From: Pseudoalteromonas flavipulchra NCIMB 2033 = ATCC BAA-314
Lineage (GTDB): Bacteria > Pseudomonadota > Gammaproteobacteria > Enterobacterales > Alteromonadaceae
Reading direction: 5' to 3'
NCBI GenBank assembly: GCA_000814665.1
Contig: JWIH01000017.1
Location: 248,001-312,000, forward strand
Length of the DNA: 64,000 nt
Below, in pieces: positions 44,527 through 54,080 of the stretch (position 1 is the first letter of the stretch; the number at the start of each line of letters is the position of its first letter). Below the pieces are notes generated by a model. That model searched no databases. It was not told where the DNA came from and saw only the letters and a program-made list of their open reading frames with translations. Both the position numbers and the translations under genes were made by a program.

Positions 44527-46047
44527 TTAGAACCAATATGGTTCGCTATGCATGGAAGATTGTCGACTTTGCTCCATAGCACTTATTAAAAAGTCTGATT
44601 TTTGCTTAAGCCATGCCTGCACTTCTTGCAGCTCGTCTGCATTTTGGCTTTGGCAAAGCTGATATAAATACGCCAGTGTTTCTAGCTCATAAATACCATA
44701 AACGATATCAATCCAAGGCGTTCTAAACGCTTTGCGCGCTTCTTTATCGTAAAGCTTACCCAGACAGTTACCGCTTAGCAGCGTATTTTCTAGCTTTATT
44801 CTGACATGTAAATAATCTTTTTCAGAAAGCGATTTATCCTGTGGAAGCAAGTTTTTCAACTCTTGCCAGTCTTTATCAAATAATTGGCTTGCGATTTCTG
44901 TGACCGGTAGCTCTGCTGCACTCAGTGCTTTTTGATCCCAGTTTTTACGCCACGCTCTATCAACAAGCCAGCGAGTAAGTGAAAGGATCAAACGGTTATA
45001 GCGGGTGCAATGAAATAAATCTTCAATGTCCGTCGGTGTTGGCTGAACATCTTGCAGATCAGTAATGACCTGCGCCAATTCAGGAAACTGATTAAGTTTC
45101 TTATGATAAGCATGGCGCTTTGAGGTATAGGTTTTCAAATGAATTGCATTTTCGACCCAAGCAAGTTCTGACAACAACCATTTTAACTCATTGCGAATAC
45201 TCTCAGTCGAGCTTTTATCAACGATGTCATCGAACAACCAAAACGCGTGACGGATAAGCGAAACTCCGTCAATAACTCGTTTTAATGTCTTGAGACTTGG
45301 TTTATTAAAATAGCACTGCTCATGTTTTTGGACGAACTGAATACCATAACTGACTGTCGCAATTAGCGCTTGTTCTTGCGTTACCTGAGATTTGAGCGGT
45401 ACAAATCCTATAAACTTATTTGGTTTTAGAGGTTTATCATCGGCAATTCGATATCCTCTGGCGGCCTTTGAGTATAGTCCCAAGCGCATACCAGCTTGTT
45501 TAATTAGGTGATCGGCTAATAAGAAAAGATCTTCTTTATTTCCCTCAATCAGCTCTATTTCAAGCTCATTGATTGGCTCCATCTTCCCTTGGGCTGCTAT
45601 TTCCCCTTTATCCAACACGACTTCGATTTTGGTTCCCGAATCCGTTTCGATTAACCAAGTACGACGAATGAAATTCGTACTGAAGATCGGGAATATGTTT
45701 TCTGCGATAGACTCAAGTTGCATGCCGTGAGGCCAAATATTCGCGTCAAACGCTAACAAGTCAGGACGTCCTGACTGAATAGGTAAATTGTACTCAGGTC
45801 GTTGATGTAACCCTCCGACAACTTCTCCCGCAAGCTTAATCGTTTGCTCGCATTCATCATTGCAACAACGCGTTCTTAGGCCGATATCTAGCGCACGCAA
45901 TTCACGATTTGGCGTGTCAAAGTAGGCGTTAGTTAAGTTTTTAGCAGGCTTGTTAGTGACCGTTTTTGCAAACTGTGTGATGAGTGCAGGGATCAGCGGA
46001 ACTTCATTATCTGAAACCAAAAATTTCAGTTCTATTTCAGTGTCCAT
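44527..46047 (-). CDS. ygiF: CYTH-CHAD inorganic triphosphatase (YgiF type)
   Basis: A 506-aa protein with an N-terminal CYTH triphosphate tunnel domain (about 1-205: TEIELKFLV ExExK signature, AYFDTPNRELRALDIGLRTR, ELEIELIEG) and a C-terminal CHAD helical domain (about 225-495, rich in His and basic residues). E. coli YgiF hydrolyses inorganic triphosphate, and CHAD domains bind polyphosphate. It diverges from ygiM, an arrangement also seen in enterics. Confidence 0.92.
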   Translation of the reverse strand: MDTEIELKFLVSDNEVPLIPALITQFAKTVTNKPAKNLTNAYFDTPNRELRALDIGLRTRCCNDECEQTIKLAGEVVGGLHQRPEYNLPIQSGRPDLLAFDANIWPHGMQLESIAENIFPIFSTNFIRRTWLIETDSGTKIEVVLDKGEIAAQGKMEPINELEIELIEGNKEDLFLLADHLIKQAGMRLGLYSKAARGYRIADDKPLKPNKFIGFVPLKSQVTQEQALIATVSYGIQFVQKHEQCYFNKPSLKTLKRVIDGVSLIRHAFWLFDDIVDKSSTESIRNELKWLLSELAWVENAIHLKTYTSKRHAYHKKLNQFPELAQVITDLQDVQPTPTDIEDLFHCTRYNRLILSLTRWLVDRAWRKNWDQKALSAAELPVTEIASQLFDKDWQELKNLLPQDKSLSEKDYLHVRIKLENTLLSGNCLGKLYDKEARKAFRTPWIDIVYGIYELETLAYLYQLCQSQNADELQEVQAWLKQKSDFLISAMEQSRQSSMHSEPYWF

Positions 46048-46345
46048 TAGGGCAGTGTTTTACCTATTTGTCTAAGGGAGGATCAAAATATACAAAGGAG
46101 GCTAAGTTTGCAATCTTTTTATCCGATGAGAAGTGCACCAAATATGCGCTAAATCAATAGATAGTCAGGCTAAATTCGCTGAACATCAACGGATCAATAA
46201 CACTGAATCATTGCGCTAAATGCTGCAATTTTCATTATGTAATCAATTATTTCGCGCCATTCAAAATAAACAAAGCCTTGCTATTAGGCCGCGAAATCCC
46301 TACTATTTTGTAAACTTTACGACCCAAAGAATAAAAGGCCCACGC

Positions 46346-46957
46346 ATGTTCAACTTTAAGCAATTTATCATTGCGAGCCTGCTCTTCACTAGCTTTGTAA
46401 GCTTTGCCGAAGAGCCAGACGAAAATAGCACAGTAAACGCGGCAACACCAAACGGCTATATTAGTGACAATCTTTTTATTTTCATGCACACAGGTCCAAG
46501 TAAAAATTATCGAATTTTAGGTTCTGTTGATGCTGGTACGCCAATCACTATTTTGAGTGGCGCTAATGACGAGTTTGTCCAAATTAAAGACGACAAAGCA
46601 AGAGAAGGTTGGGTAGAAAGTAAATTTGTCACCACGGAACCGGGTTTAAAGCAACAATTAGAAACGGTTAACCAAACCTTGGTGGAAACCCAAGAGGCGC
46701 TGAACGATGCTCAGCAGCAACTTCCCATGCTGCAGCAAAACAATACCAATTTACTAGCTGAAAATGCTTCACTTCAAGACACTATTTCAGGGCTTGAAAA
46801 GCAGCTACAAGATGAGCGTTTAGCACAGCAGCAAAAAGTCCAAAAAGAACAACACCAGTTGCTCACTTACGGTGGCATCATCGGGATCAGTGGCATTATT
46901 ATCGGTGTGATCCTGACGCTATTTTTATCTCGCAGAAAGCGTTACGACGGCTGGTAA
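46346..46957 (+). CDS. ygiM: SH3-domain membrane protein YgiM (TIGR04211 family)
   Basis: A 203-aa protein. From ATG 46346 it has a signal peptide (MFNFKQFIIASLLFTSFVSFA), a bacterial SH3 domain (about 37-100: GYISDNLFIFMHTGPSKNYRILGSVDAGTPI...EGWVESKFV), a coiled coil (about 105-165, many Gln and Leu) and a C-terminal membrane helix (GGIIGISGIIIGVILTLFL, about 175-193) followed by the basic RRKRYDGW. The longer frame from 46220 would bury the signal. The SH3 domain is presumed to bind envelope or peptidoglycan ligands. Confidence 0.92.
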   Translation: MFNFKQFIIASLLFTSFVSFAEEPDENSTVNAATPNGYISDNLFIFMHTGPSKNYRILGSVDAGTPITILSGANDEFVQIKDDKAREGWVESKFVTTEPGLKQQLETVNQTLVETQEALNDAQQQLPMLQQNNTNLLAENASLQDTISGLEKQLQDERLAQQQKVQKEQHQLLTYGGIIGISGIIIGVILTLFLSRRKRYDGW

Positions 46958-47030
46958 TTGGTTATATACATACCTATTGAGGTTAGATAACTTCGTCACT
47001 AACGGTGCATCTAAACTCTATTGTCAAAAT

Positions 47031-47064
47031 AAATAAAGGCCGGAAAAATTCGGCCTCTATTTAT
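47031..47064. terminator. Bidirectional terminator between ygiM and the AGCS symporter gene
   Basis: AGGCCG/CGGCCT core with A/T-rich extensions (AAATA/TATTT) and an A5 loop, between convergent genes. Confidence 0.85.
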
Positions 47065-47079
47065 TCCACCTAAAACGTA

Positions 47080-48510
47080 TTAGGCTGAATTCTTCGCATT
47101 AATGTTACCCCAAATGCCAGACTCAGTAACTCCTTGCACTTTGACCTTATCGACCTCGAATACAGGTTCTTTCCCTTTTGCTCTTTGCTGATGATAATCA
47201 GCCGTAACCGCCAGGATAGTGGGAGTAAGACGCACGATAGCAATAACATTCACCACCGTCATTAAACCCAATGCGATGTCTGCAAGATCCCATACCTGTT
47301 TTAGCGTTGCCGAAGCGCCCCACAACATCATAGACAAGTAGCATGCAGTATAAATTGAACGGCCAACTTTATTATCCAGATGAAATAAGTGTAAGTTACT
47401 TTCAGCATAGGCGTAATTAGCCACTACAGAGGTGAAAGCAAATAAAGTAATCGCCGCCGCGACAAAGTATACGCCCCCAGTTGCTAAATGCGCAGTCATC
47501 GCAGATTGTGTTAGCCGTATGCCTTCCATCTCTCTGCCAATATCTATATCTGCCAATAAAATGATCACGGCCGTACAACTACACAACACTATGGTATCAA
47601 AGAATACGCCTAGCATTTGGATATAACCTTGGGTTACGGGGTGATTAGGAATTGGCGACGCACTGGCCGATGCGTGCGGCACACTACCCGCTCCGGCCTC
47701 GTTAGAATAGAGCCCGCGCTGAATACCATTTTTGATAGCTGCGCCAAGTGCGCCAGCGCCCGCTTCTTGCAAGCCAAAAGCTGAAAGCAAAATATCTTTG
47801 ATCATGGCAGGGACTTGCGAGTAATTCATCACGGTAATAGTAATGGCCGCAAGGACAAAGGCTAATCCCATTACTGGCACTACCTTTTCAGCAAATCGCG
47901 CAATCGCTTTGAAGCCACCAAGAATAATAGAGCCTGCAAGGACTGTGATCACAATACCTGAATATAAGGTTGGAATATCAAACGCATTATTGAGCGCATC
48001 GGTGATGGTATTAGTTTGCATCGCGCTAAAGGTAAATCCATATCCCAAAAACAAGCAAAAGGCGAAGCATACTGCAAACGCCCGACTTCCCAATCCCATG
48101 TGAATATAATAAGCAGGGCCACCTCTAAACTCACCTTGGCTATCTCGCACTTTATAGACCTGCCCAAGCACACTTTCGGCAAAGCCTGTTGCCATCCCCA
48201 AAATGGCTATCATCCACATCCAAAATATCGCACCACTGCCACCAAGAGAAATTGCAACCGCAACACCTGCTAGGTTACCGGTTCCAACTCGAGCTGATAA
48301 CCCCGTGCATAACGCTTGAAATGAACTGATTGTATTGTCATCACCCTGACTGCTACCTCGTAACAGACTAAACATGTGGCGAAACTTTACAACTTGTATC
48401 CCTCGCAAAAGAATAGTGAACCAAAACCCTGCAAATAGCAGGATATAAATAAGTATCTGACCTTCTCCCCATAAGAGCCCATTGATACTCTTAACTGCAC
48501 TTTCAAACAT
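47080..48510 (-). CDS. Alanine/glycine:sodium symporter (AGCS family)
   Basis: A 476-aa membrane protein with about 11 segments and AGCS signatures: FQALCTGLSARVGTGNLAGVAVAISLGGSGAIFWMW (about 65-100), GFAESVLGQVYK (about 108-119), GGPAYYIHMGLG (about 129-140) and GIQRGLYSNEAGAGSVPHA (about 258-276). It imports alanine or glycine with sodium. The ribosome binding site AGGAACCGCC lies before ATG 48510. Substrate specificity is not defined by sequence. Confidence 0.95.
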   Translation of the reverse strand: MFESAVKSINGLLWGEGQILIYILLFAGFWFTILLRGIQVVKFRHMFSLLRGSSQGDDNTISSFQALCTGLSARVGTGNLAGVAVAISLGGSGAIFWMWMIAILGMATGFAESVLGQVYKVRDSQGEFRGGPAYYIHMGLGSRAFAVCFAFCLFLGYGFTFSAMQTNTITDALNNAFDIPTLYSGIVITVLAGSIILGGFKAIARFAEKVVPVMGLAFVLAAITITVMNYSQVPAMIKDILLSAFGLQEAGAGALGAAIKNGIQRGLYSNEAGAGSVPHASASASPIPNHPVTQGYIQMLGVFFDTIVLCSCTAVIILLADIDIGREMEGIRLTQSAMTAHLATGGVYFVAAAITLFAFTSVVANYAYAESNLHLFHLDNKVGRSIYTACYLSMMLWGASATLKQVWDLADIALGLMTVVNVIAIVRLTPTILAVTADYHQQRAKGKEPVFEVDKVKVQGVTESGIWGNINAKNSA

Positions 48511-48548
48511 AGGCGGTTCCTGTTTTATTATTATTTGCCGTTTATCTA

Positions 48549-48583
48549 GGGCCTGTTGACCTTCTTGAAGGATAAACAGGCCC
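48549..48583. repeat. 35-bp remnant of the MITE family
   Basis: GGGCCTGTTGAC and the inverted AACAGGCCC are separated by only about 14 bases and flanked by TA on both sides, so this looks like two ends of the 37534-37797 family with the middle deleted. It can fold as a hairpin (CTAGGGCCTGTT/AACAGGCCCTAG) just downstream of the ctlX stop and may double as its terminator. Confidence 0.7.
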
Positions 48584-48592
48584 TAGTATTAT

Positions 48593-49504
48593 TTAACGGT
48601 TATTTAAATGGACTCCAGCAATCATACAACGCACCGAGCCACCTGCGGCTTCAATTGTCGGTATATCGATAGCAACTAGCTTAGCTGACTTTTCAATGAC
48701 AGCAATTTGCTCAGGCAACAACGCCTGATAAGCCGTTGTGGAAAGCGCAAGTATGCGTCCCATACTGCCTTGTAGCTCAATCGCGTTGCCGCAAAAGTGT
48801 TGGATCTGCTGATAAGATAGCGCAATCAAGGTATGGCCGCTTTGCGTAAAACGATTAATAAGCTGTGCCCGCTGATATTCTGGCACCATATCTAGGCATA
48901 TCATGGCGAAATCAGTGGCGACACACATTAAGACATTGGTGTGATAAACAGGCACTTCATTCTTATCATAGGCATTAAATATCTCCGCCTGTAGTCCCAA
49001 CTGCTCGCAAACTTGATTAACTAACACGGCGTTAGTGCGCTTGGATTCTACCGCATAGGCCACTTTTTCTTGATGATCGATAACCATAGAGCCGGTGCCT
49101 TCAAGGAATATTTCTTCTGCGGTTAGATGACTATAATCATTGATGTTTGTCACCTGATAGTGAGCACTCAAAAAATCGATAATATCGCGACGGATCTCCA
49201 ATCGTCGATTCAAGGCGTACATAGGATAAATCGTTAACTGACCATCGCTATGCGTCGAGAACCAGTTATTTGGAAAGACCGAATCTGGCGTGTCTGTGGA
49301 GGTATCTTCAAATAAGTGCACTTTCACGCCCGCCAACTCTAACGCTTGCACGGCGTTGCTGACCTCAACATAGGCTCTGTTGTTAGGATTGTTTTCACTG
49401 CAAGCTTGCTGAAACGCGTTATCTTGCATGGTTTGCGGATTCGAAGTGAAATGGTGTGGGCGGATCATCACCACAGCTCTTGGTGCTTGGAATATCGTTG
49501 TCAT
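48593..49504 (-). CDS. ctlX: Citrulline/arginine-type deiminase family protein CtlX
   Basis: A 303-aa protein of the amidinotransferase/DDAH fold, CtlX subfamily. Family positions: VMIRPHHFTSNPQT near 12-25, DTPDSVFPNNWFSTHSDGQLTIYPM (about 71-95), EIFLEGTGSMVIDH (about 130-143), PVYHTNVLMCVATDFAMICLD (catalytic His near 190) and the C-terminal catalytic Cys in GGSVRCMIAGVHL (about 292). It was named from citrulline use, but substrate in this organism is unproven. The gene diverges from an Lrp/AsnC regulator at 49669, the likely controller. Confidence 0.9.
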   Translation of the reverse strand: MTTIFQAPRAVVMIRPHHFTSNPQTMQDNAFQQACSENNPNNRAYVEVSNAVQALELAGVKVHLFEDTSTDTPDSVFPNNWFSTHSDGQLTIYPMYALNRRLEIRRDIIDFLSAHYQVTNINDYSHLTAEEIFLEGTGSMVIDHQEKVAYAVESKRTNAVLVNQVCEQLGLQAEIFNAYDKNEVPVYHTNVLMCVATDFAMICLDMVPEYQRAQLINRFTQSGHTLIALSYQQIQHFCGNAIELQGSMGRILALSTTAYQALLPEQIAVIEKSAKLVAIDIPTIEAAGGSVRCMIAGVHLNNR

Positions 49505-49668
49505 ACTGCACTCATCATTTGGGCGTTGTCATACTCAATATCAGTGTAACCACACCATAAGACAATTTAAATGCCAAAATCTTATACAATTCGTGCAATT
49601 TTCTATCACTTTGCTAAGTTGAATTATACAAATAGACTAATACAACAAAAAAACCACAAAGCCGTACT

Positions 49669-50100
49669 ATGACTCCTTATCTATATGATGCGCTTGATAA
49701 AGCCTTGATTGCTGAATTGCGCAAAGATGGCCGAGCAGCCATTTCAACCTTAGCCACGACGCTCGATGTGTCTCGTGGCACCGTACAAAACCGCTTAGAT
49801 AGACTTATTTCCAGTGGTGCAATTCAAGGCTTTACTGTGCGAGTTCATGAACATATCGAGTCAGAGCTAGTGCGCGCTATCATGATGATAGAAGTGATCG
49901 GTAAATCCACTACTCAAGTGATCAATGCACTGCGTGGGATCCCCGAACTCAGTAAAATTCATACCACGAACGGGGCATGGGATTTAATCGCTGAAGTGCA
50001 AGCCGCTAACCTCAGTGAATTCGATGGTGTACTGAGGCAAGTTCGAGAGATTGATGGCATTTTAAATAGTGAAACTAGTATTTTGCTATCGAGTACGTAA
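49669..50100 (+). CDS. Lrp/AsnC-family transcriptional regulator
   Basis: A 143-aa regulator with an N-terminal helix-turn-helix (LDKALIAELRKDGRAAISTLATTLDVSRGTVQNRLDRL, about 8-45) and a C-terminal RAM effector domain (about 65-140, with VRAIMMIEVIGKSTTQVINALRGIPE). Lrp-type proteins sense amino acids and often regulate the adjacent divergent gene, here ctlX. The 160-base gap between them should contain the operator. The end of the gene and the bases behind it form a 9-bp stem GCTATCGAG/CTCGATAGC (50085-50111). Confidence 0.93.
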   Translation: MTPYLYDALDKALIAELRKDGRAAISTLATTLDVSRGTVQNRLDRLISSGAIQGFTVRVHEHIESELVRAIMMIEVIGKSTTQVINALRGIPELSKIHTTNGAWDLIAEVQAANLSEFDGVLRQVREIDGILNSETSILLSST

Positions 50101-50194
50101 AGCTCGATAGCGCTTAGATTAGGGTATGTGAATCGATTGTCCAAAATAAACTAAATCAGCCATGACACATTTCAACACTTAACCTAATTTACCG

Positions 50195-51310
50195 CTAAAT
50201 AATATTGTCCCCTTCTTCTGGACTTCGAGCGCGCTCTGCTTGCTCTCTGATCTCATCCGCATCGCTACTCACATCGTCAATATCCGAATCTACTGCAGTT
50301 ATTGTGGGTTTATTCTTTTGTTTCACGAATGCTCCACTGCTACTACTCAAATTACTAGTCGCTTCTTCGATTGTTTCTTGAGTTTCACTATTTGCAGCTA
50401 TGATTATCCGCTCTCTGGCATCGTCAGGCATACTAATACCGTGTTCAGTAAAGCAATTAACGGTTTCTCGCATGAGCTGAGACGCTACTTTTATCGGGCT
50501 ATGTTGTTCGCTATTGACCCAAAAATAAATGGTAAGATTGATAGTCGCAGAGCCTAATGCTTCAAGTAGAACCTGAGGTGGCGGGTCGTTTAAAACCGCG
50601 CTTTGTTCTTTAAGTAAGTCAATTGCAATTTGCTGCGTCAGGCGAATATCGTTGTCATAACCAATACCAATTTTAAAGTGTCCACGCGTTTTGGGATTGG
50701 CAGTAAAGTTTTTAATTACATTCTTGTAGACGGTAGCATTGGGTATTTGAATGTGATTGCCATCATAATCAACTAAGGTCGTTGCGCGGGCGGTGACCTT
50801 TTTAACGATCCCCAAACGGTTATCGACTTCAATAACGTCATCAATTCTAAACGGGCGTTGGACACTAAGTAACATACTCGAAATAAAGTTCTCGGCGATA
50901 TCACGAAACGCAAACCCAAGAATAAGACCGACAAGTCCAGTGCCACTCATTACTGCGACGGCAAACTCACTTAACCCTGCCAAGCGCAAAAAGATATAAA
51001 TGCCAAAAAATATGACTAACACACTGATAAAACGGCGAGTGACTAGATGCAATAATCGACTTTTACTGACATAACCTATAGGTTTAATCAAAAGATAAGA
51101 GATTGGCCGTGCTAAATAATAACAAAGCACAATAACCATAATCCCCAACGCCAGAGCAGGTAATAATTGCCATGCGGTTTGTAAAAAGTGCACAACCTGT
51201 GCGCTTAAACTTAGTGTATCTGATGTGCTCACGGCTTCAGTCGCTTCGCGAGAAGCTGCCGTCTGAATCATATTAGTCATTTGATTTTTAATAAGATTAT
51301 TGATTTCCAT
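50195..51310 (-). CDS. MscS-type mechanosensitive ion channel
   Basis: A 371-aa channel protein. Membrane helices lie at about 42-66 (LLPALALGIMVIVLCYYLA), 88-110 (RFISVLVIFFGIYIFLRLAG) and 115-140 (AVAVMSGTGLVGLILGFAFRDIAENFISSM; the pore-lining TM3 with Gly/Ala packing). The beta-domain follows (FRIDDVIEVDNRLGIVKKVTARATTLVDYDGNHIQIPNATVYKNVIKNF). The C terminus (about 290-371) is acidic, low-complexity and longer than in E. coli MscS (286 aa). It opens under hypo-osmotic membrane tension and releases solutes. Confidence 0.93.
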   Translation of the reverse strand: MEINNLIKNQMTNMIQTAASREATEAVSTSDTLSLSAQVVHFLQTAWQLLPALALGIMVIVLCYYLARPISYLLIKPIGYVSKSRLLHLVTRRFISVLVIFFGIYIFLRLAGLSEFAVAVMSGTGLVGLILGFAFRDIAENFISSMLLSVQRPFRIDDVIEVDNRLGIVKKVTARATTLVDYDGNHIQIPNATVYKNVIKNFTANPKTRGHFKIGIGYDNDIRLTQQIAIDLLKEQSAVLNDPPPQVLLEALGSATINLTIYFWVNSEQHSPIKVASQLMRETVNCFTEHGISMPDDARERIIIAANSETQETIEEATSNLSSSSGAFVKQKNKPTITAVDSDIDDVSSDADEIREQAERARSPEEGDNII

Positions 51311-51410
51311 ATTGCACTCTTTGGGTTTTTATTGACAAGGTCACGAGTTAACTAGTAGCAAATATAACGCCAAACGAGATTGGCAGACCTTTTGCTGTAT
51401 ATCACTTTAG

Positions 51411-51423
51411 ATCAACAGGCCCA
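51411..51423. repeat. Single end of the MITE family
   Basis: ATCAACAGGCCC at about 51411-51422 matches the right-hand end of the 37534-37797 element (one isolated copy). It lies about 22 bases upstream of the BrkB-family gene start, between its probable promoter and its ribosome binding site. Confidence 0.45.
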
Positions 51424-51444
51424 GAATTGATTTAGGAAAGACCA

Positions 51445-52410
51445 ATGGCAGCTCATAAACATGGCTTTAATGCAGACAGGCCAAGCGATATTCCAGCACT
51501 CGGTTGGTGGGATGTTAGTAAACGGCTATACCACAGCTTATCCCAAGATAATTTATCCCTGGTTGCCGCTGGAGTGGCATTTTATGCTCTGCTAGCAATA
51601 TTTCCCGCATTAGCTGCCGTCGTTTCTATCTACGCCTATTTTTCTTCTCCTACTGAAATGGTTGATCAGCTACTGCCGCTAATTGAGCTCTTACCACCAT
51701 CCAGCCAAGAAATTATGCTGCAACAACTCAAAGCGCTCACTCAAAAATCGCAGACAAGCCTAAGTCTAGGTGCGATTTTTACCCTCTTTTTAACAATCTG
51801 GAGTAGCAGTAAAGGCTGCCAAGCACTTATTACAGCATGTAACATTACGTATCATGAGCACAATAAAAGACAGTTTTTGCAAGCGCTAGTGGTGCGCTTT
51901 TTGTTTTCTGTGGGGGCGATTTTCGTCGCGATTGTGGCGTTGTCTATTATCGGAATTTTACCGATTGTGCTTAACCTCGTAGGATTTACCACAGCACTCG
52001 ATTCGATTATCCAACTAATCACTTGGTCTATTTTAGCAGCACTATTTCACTTTTCTTTGGCGTTTGTTTATCGTTATGCACCACATCGCAGAGCCGCAAA
52101 ATGGCGCTGGATAACACTCGGATCCTTTACCGCAACCGGTTTATGGATCTTGGCGTCATTGGGATTTTCATATTATGTCGCGCAGTTCGCTTCTTACAAT
52201 GAAACTTATGGCTCATTAGGTGGCGTTGTCATTATGATGATGTGGTTATACTTAAGCGCATACATCATTATTTTTGGTGCCGCACTAAATGCCAGTACTG
52301 AGCTACAAACTTTAAAAGATAGTACCGTAGGTCCTGAGAAAGAGAGAGGACAACGAGGCGCATTTGTGGCTGATAATTTAACGACAAGACAACGTCAAGA
52401 AAAGCAATAA
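51445..52410 (+). CDS. YihY/BrkB-family inner membrane protein
   Basis: A 321-aa protein with about six membrane segments. Family blocks are LSQDNLSLVAAGVAFYALLAIFPALAAVVSIY (about 33-64), FLTIWSSSKGCQALITACNITYHE (about 114-137), YRYAPHRRAAKWRWITLGSFTATGLWILASLGFSYYV (about 208-245) and YGSLGGVVIMMMWLYLSAYIIIFGAALNA (about 255-283). The family was once called ribonuclease BN by mistake and is now thought to be a transporter; function unknown. The ribosome binding site TAGGAAAG is 6 bases from the ATG. Confidence 0.93.
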   Translation: MAAHKHGFNADRPSDIPALGWWDVSKRLYHSLSQDNLSLVAAGVAFYALLAIFPALAAVVSIYAYFSSPTEMVDQLLPLIELLPPSSQEIMLQQLKALTQKSQTSLSLGAIFTLFLTIWSSSKGCQALITACNITYHEHNKRQFLQALVVRFLFSVGAIFVAIVALSIIGILPIVLNLVGFTTALDSIIQLITWSILAALFHFSLAFVYRYAPHRRAAKWRWITLGSFTATGLWILASLGFSYYVAQFASYNETYGSLGGVVIMMMWLYLSAYIIIFGAALNASTELQTLKDSTVGPEKERGQRGAFVADNLTTRQRQEKQ

Positions 52411-52436
52411 CGATACGTGGAATGGATTATAGGCAT

Positions 52437-52465
52437 AAAAAAGGAAGCAAATTCGCTTCCTTTTA
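52437..52465. terminator. Bidirectional terminator between the BrkB-family and M17 genes
   Basis: GGAAGC/GCTTCC stem with AAATTC loop and flanking A and T runs between convergent genes. Confidence 0.88.
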
Positions 52466-52478
52466 AACGATTATCTGC

Positions 52479-54011
52479 TTAGATGCAGTACCGAGCAAAC
52501 AAGCTTGCAACGGTTGCAGCGGTTGGTTTGCCATGCTGCCAGTCGCCACCTTCAACACCGCTACCTGCAATATCCATATGTACATACGGAATTGGCAATT
52601 CTGCATTACAACCATGCTTGTCTAAGCCACCAACAATTGCCAAAAATGCCATTGGGAATTGGTGACCACGAGCGGTAACCGCCGATGGTGCGTTGTTGCT
52701 CGATAGCACATCATCCGCAAGGGTGCGTGGTTTTACAAAGTCATAGTCTTCACGTCGGCTACGCGATACTTCTGCGCAATCAGCCCATAGGTCGCCCATA
52801 TCTGCAATCTTGCGAGATACTTGTGCTGCTCGTGCAGGACCATTCTCAACATAGGCACTGTAAGGACCCATGGCGCGCGCCGCATGACCTGTCAGTGTTG
52901 CAACCGTAAAGATCTCAGGGTTTTTCTCACCCAGTGCTAAGTCTTTCGCTTCACTGAGTAAATCCCCCATCGCCAAGCGACCTTCCGCATCGGTGTTACC
53001 AATACGAACGCGAACGCCTTCTCTGCTCTCAATGATTTCATCCGGCACGAAACAGTCAGAACCAATCGAGTTACGAACCACGGCAAGGTAAGCAATAACC
53101 TTAACGCCTTTTGGCTGATACTTAGCAACCGCTTCCATAAAACCAACCACTGACGCCGCACCGCCTTTGTCACGGCTCATGCCCGCCATAAAACCGCCTA
53201 CTTTCAAGTCTGCACCGCCGGTATCGTACACAAGACCTTTGCCAACAAAGATAAGAGTACGTTCAACGTCACCTTCTGGCTCGTATGCCATTTTTACAAC
53301 ACGAGGATGATGGCGTTCAACGGCGTAAGAGGCACGCGCTACCGTGCTTAAGAGCGGATATTGCTCATCCATAACTTTGCGATCAGCGATAACCTCAACG
53401 TTTACCGCTGAACCTTGAAATAGCTCAACACAATAGTCAGCAAAACGAGGTGGTGCCATGCGCTCAGGTTCTGTACCACACAGATCGCGAGCAGCATATT
53501 GGCCTGCTGCGATTGCACTCAATTGATCGCAGCATTGTGCTGACGCTTCAAAAACATAAATCGCTTCGATTGGTTCAATCGCTTCGCCACGGTACTCACG
53601 TGCTTCTAATGGCTGCCATAAGCCTTGGCAAGCACCTAAAAAGCTGACTGCACGCGCATTTTCGTAACGAGCATCGGCAGGCACATTTACAACAGCAAGC
53701 ACAGGTTTTACCGCACCAGCCGCTTTCGCTTCTAAAATACCAGCTTTTGCCGCTTCAAAGTAACGGCGAACGTCATCGTAATCTCTATCGAGTGGTCCGG
53801 TTGGCGCAATCACCAAACGCTTGCCAGGTACTTTGTCTGAAACAAGCAGACTTGCCTTTTGCGCAATGCGCGCATCCACAGCTATAAATGGTGCAGCAAC
53901 TTGGTCAAGCTCTGCACTGCCAAGGTTTTGAATATCATGAGTAACAACAACGATAGCATCTGCATCGCTTTCAAATAGGGTGTTACAAGGTAATGCGATT
54001 GGAAAAGACAT
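52479..54011 (-). CDS. M17-family leucyl aminopeptidase
   Basis: A 510-aa aminopeptidase of the cytosolic dizinc type. The C-terminal catalytic domain has VGKGLVYDTGGADLKVGGFMAGMSRDKGGAASVVGF (about 250-286; Lys and first Asp ligands) and RIGNTDAEGRLAMGDLL (about 331-347; signature NTDAEGRL with second Asp and Glu). The N-terminal domain is divergent from E. coli PepA, and GTDTGG is replaced by YDTGGAD, so this is a PepA-like paralog rather than pepA itself. It removes N-terminal residues from peptides in the cytoplasm. Confidence 0.92.
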   Translation of the reverse strand: MSFPIALPCNTLFESDADAIVVVTHDIQNLGSAELDQVAAPFIAVDARIAQKASLLVSDKVPGKRLVIAPTGPLDRDYDDVRRYFEAAKAGILEAKAAGAVKPVLAVVNVPADARYENARAVSFLGACQGLWQPLEAREYRGEAIEPIEAIYVFEASAQCCDQLSAIAAGQYAARDLCGTEPERMAPPRFADYCVELFQGSAVNVEVIADRKVMDEQYPLLSTVARASYAVERHHPRVVKMAYEPEGDVERTLIFVGKGLVYDTGGADLKVGGFMAGMSRDKGGAASVVGFMEAVAKYQPKGVKVIAYLAVVRNSIGSDCFVPDEIIESREGVRVRIGNTDAEGRLAMGDLLSEAKDLALGEKNPEIFTVATLTGHAARAMGPYSAYVENGPARAAQVSRKIADMGDLWADCAEVSRSRREDYDFVKPRTLADDVLSSNNAPSAVTARGHQFPMAFLAIVGGLDKHGCNAELPIPYVHMDIAGSGVEGGDWQHGKPTAATVASLFARYCI

Positions 54012-54080
54012 AAAAACGGCCCTTTTCTATATTAGAATTAGGGCCGACTATAGGTGATTTGTGGTCAAGTTCCAAGGGAA

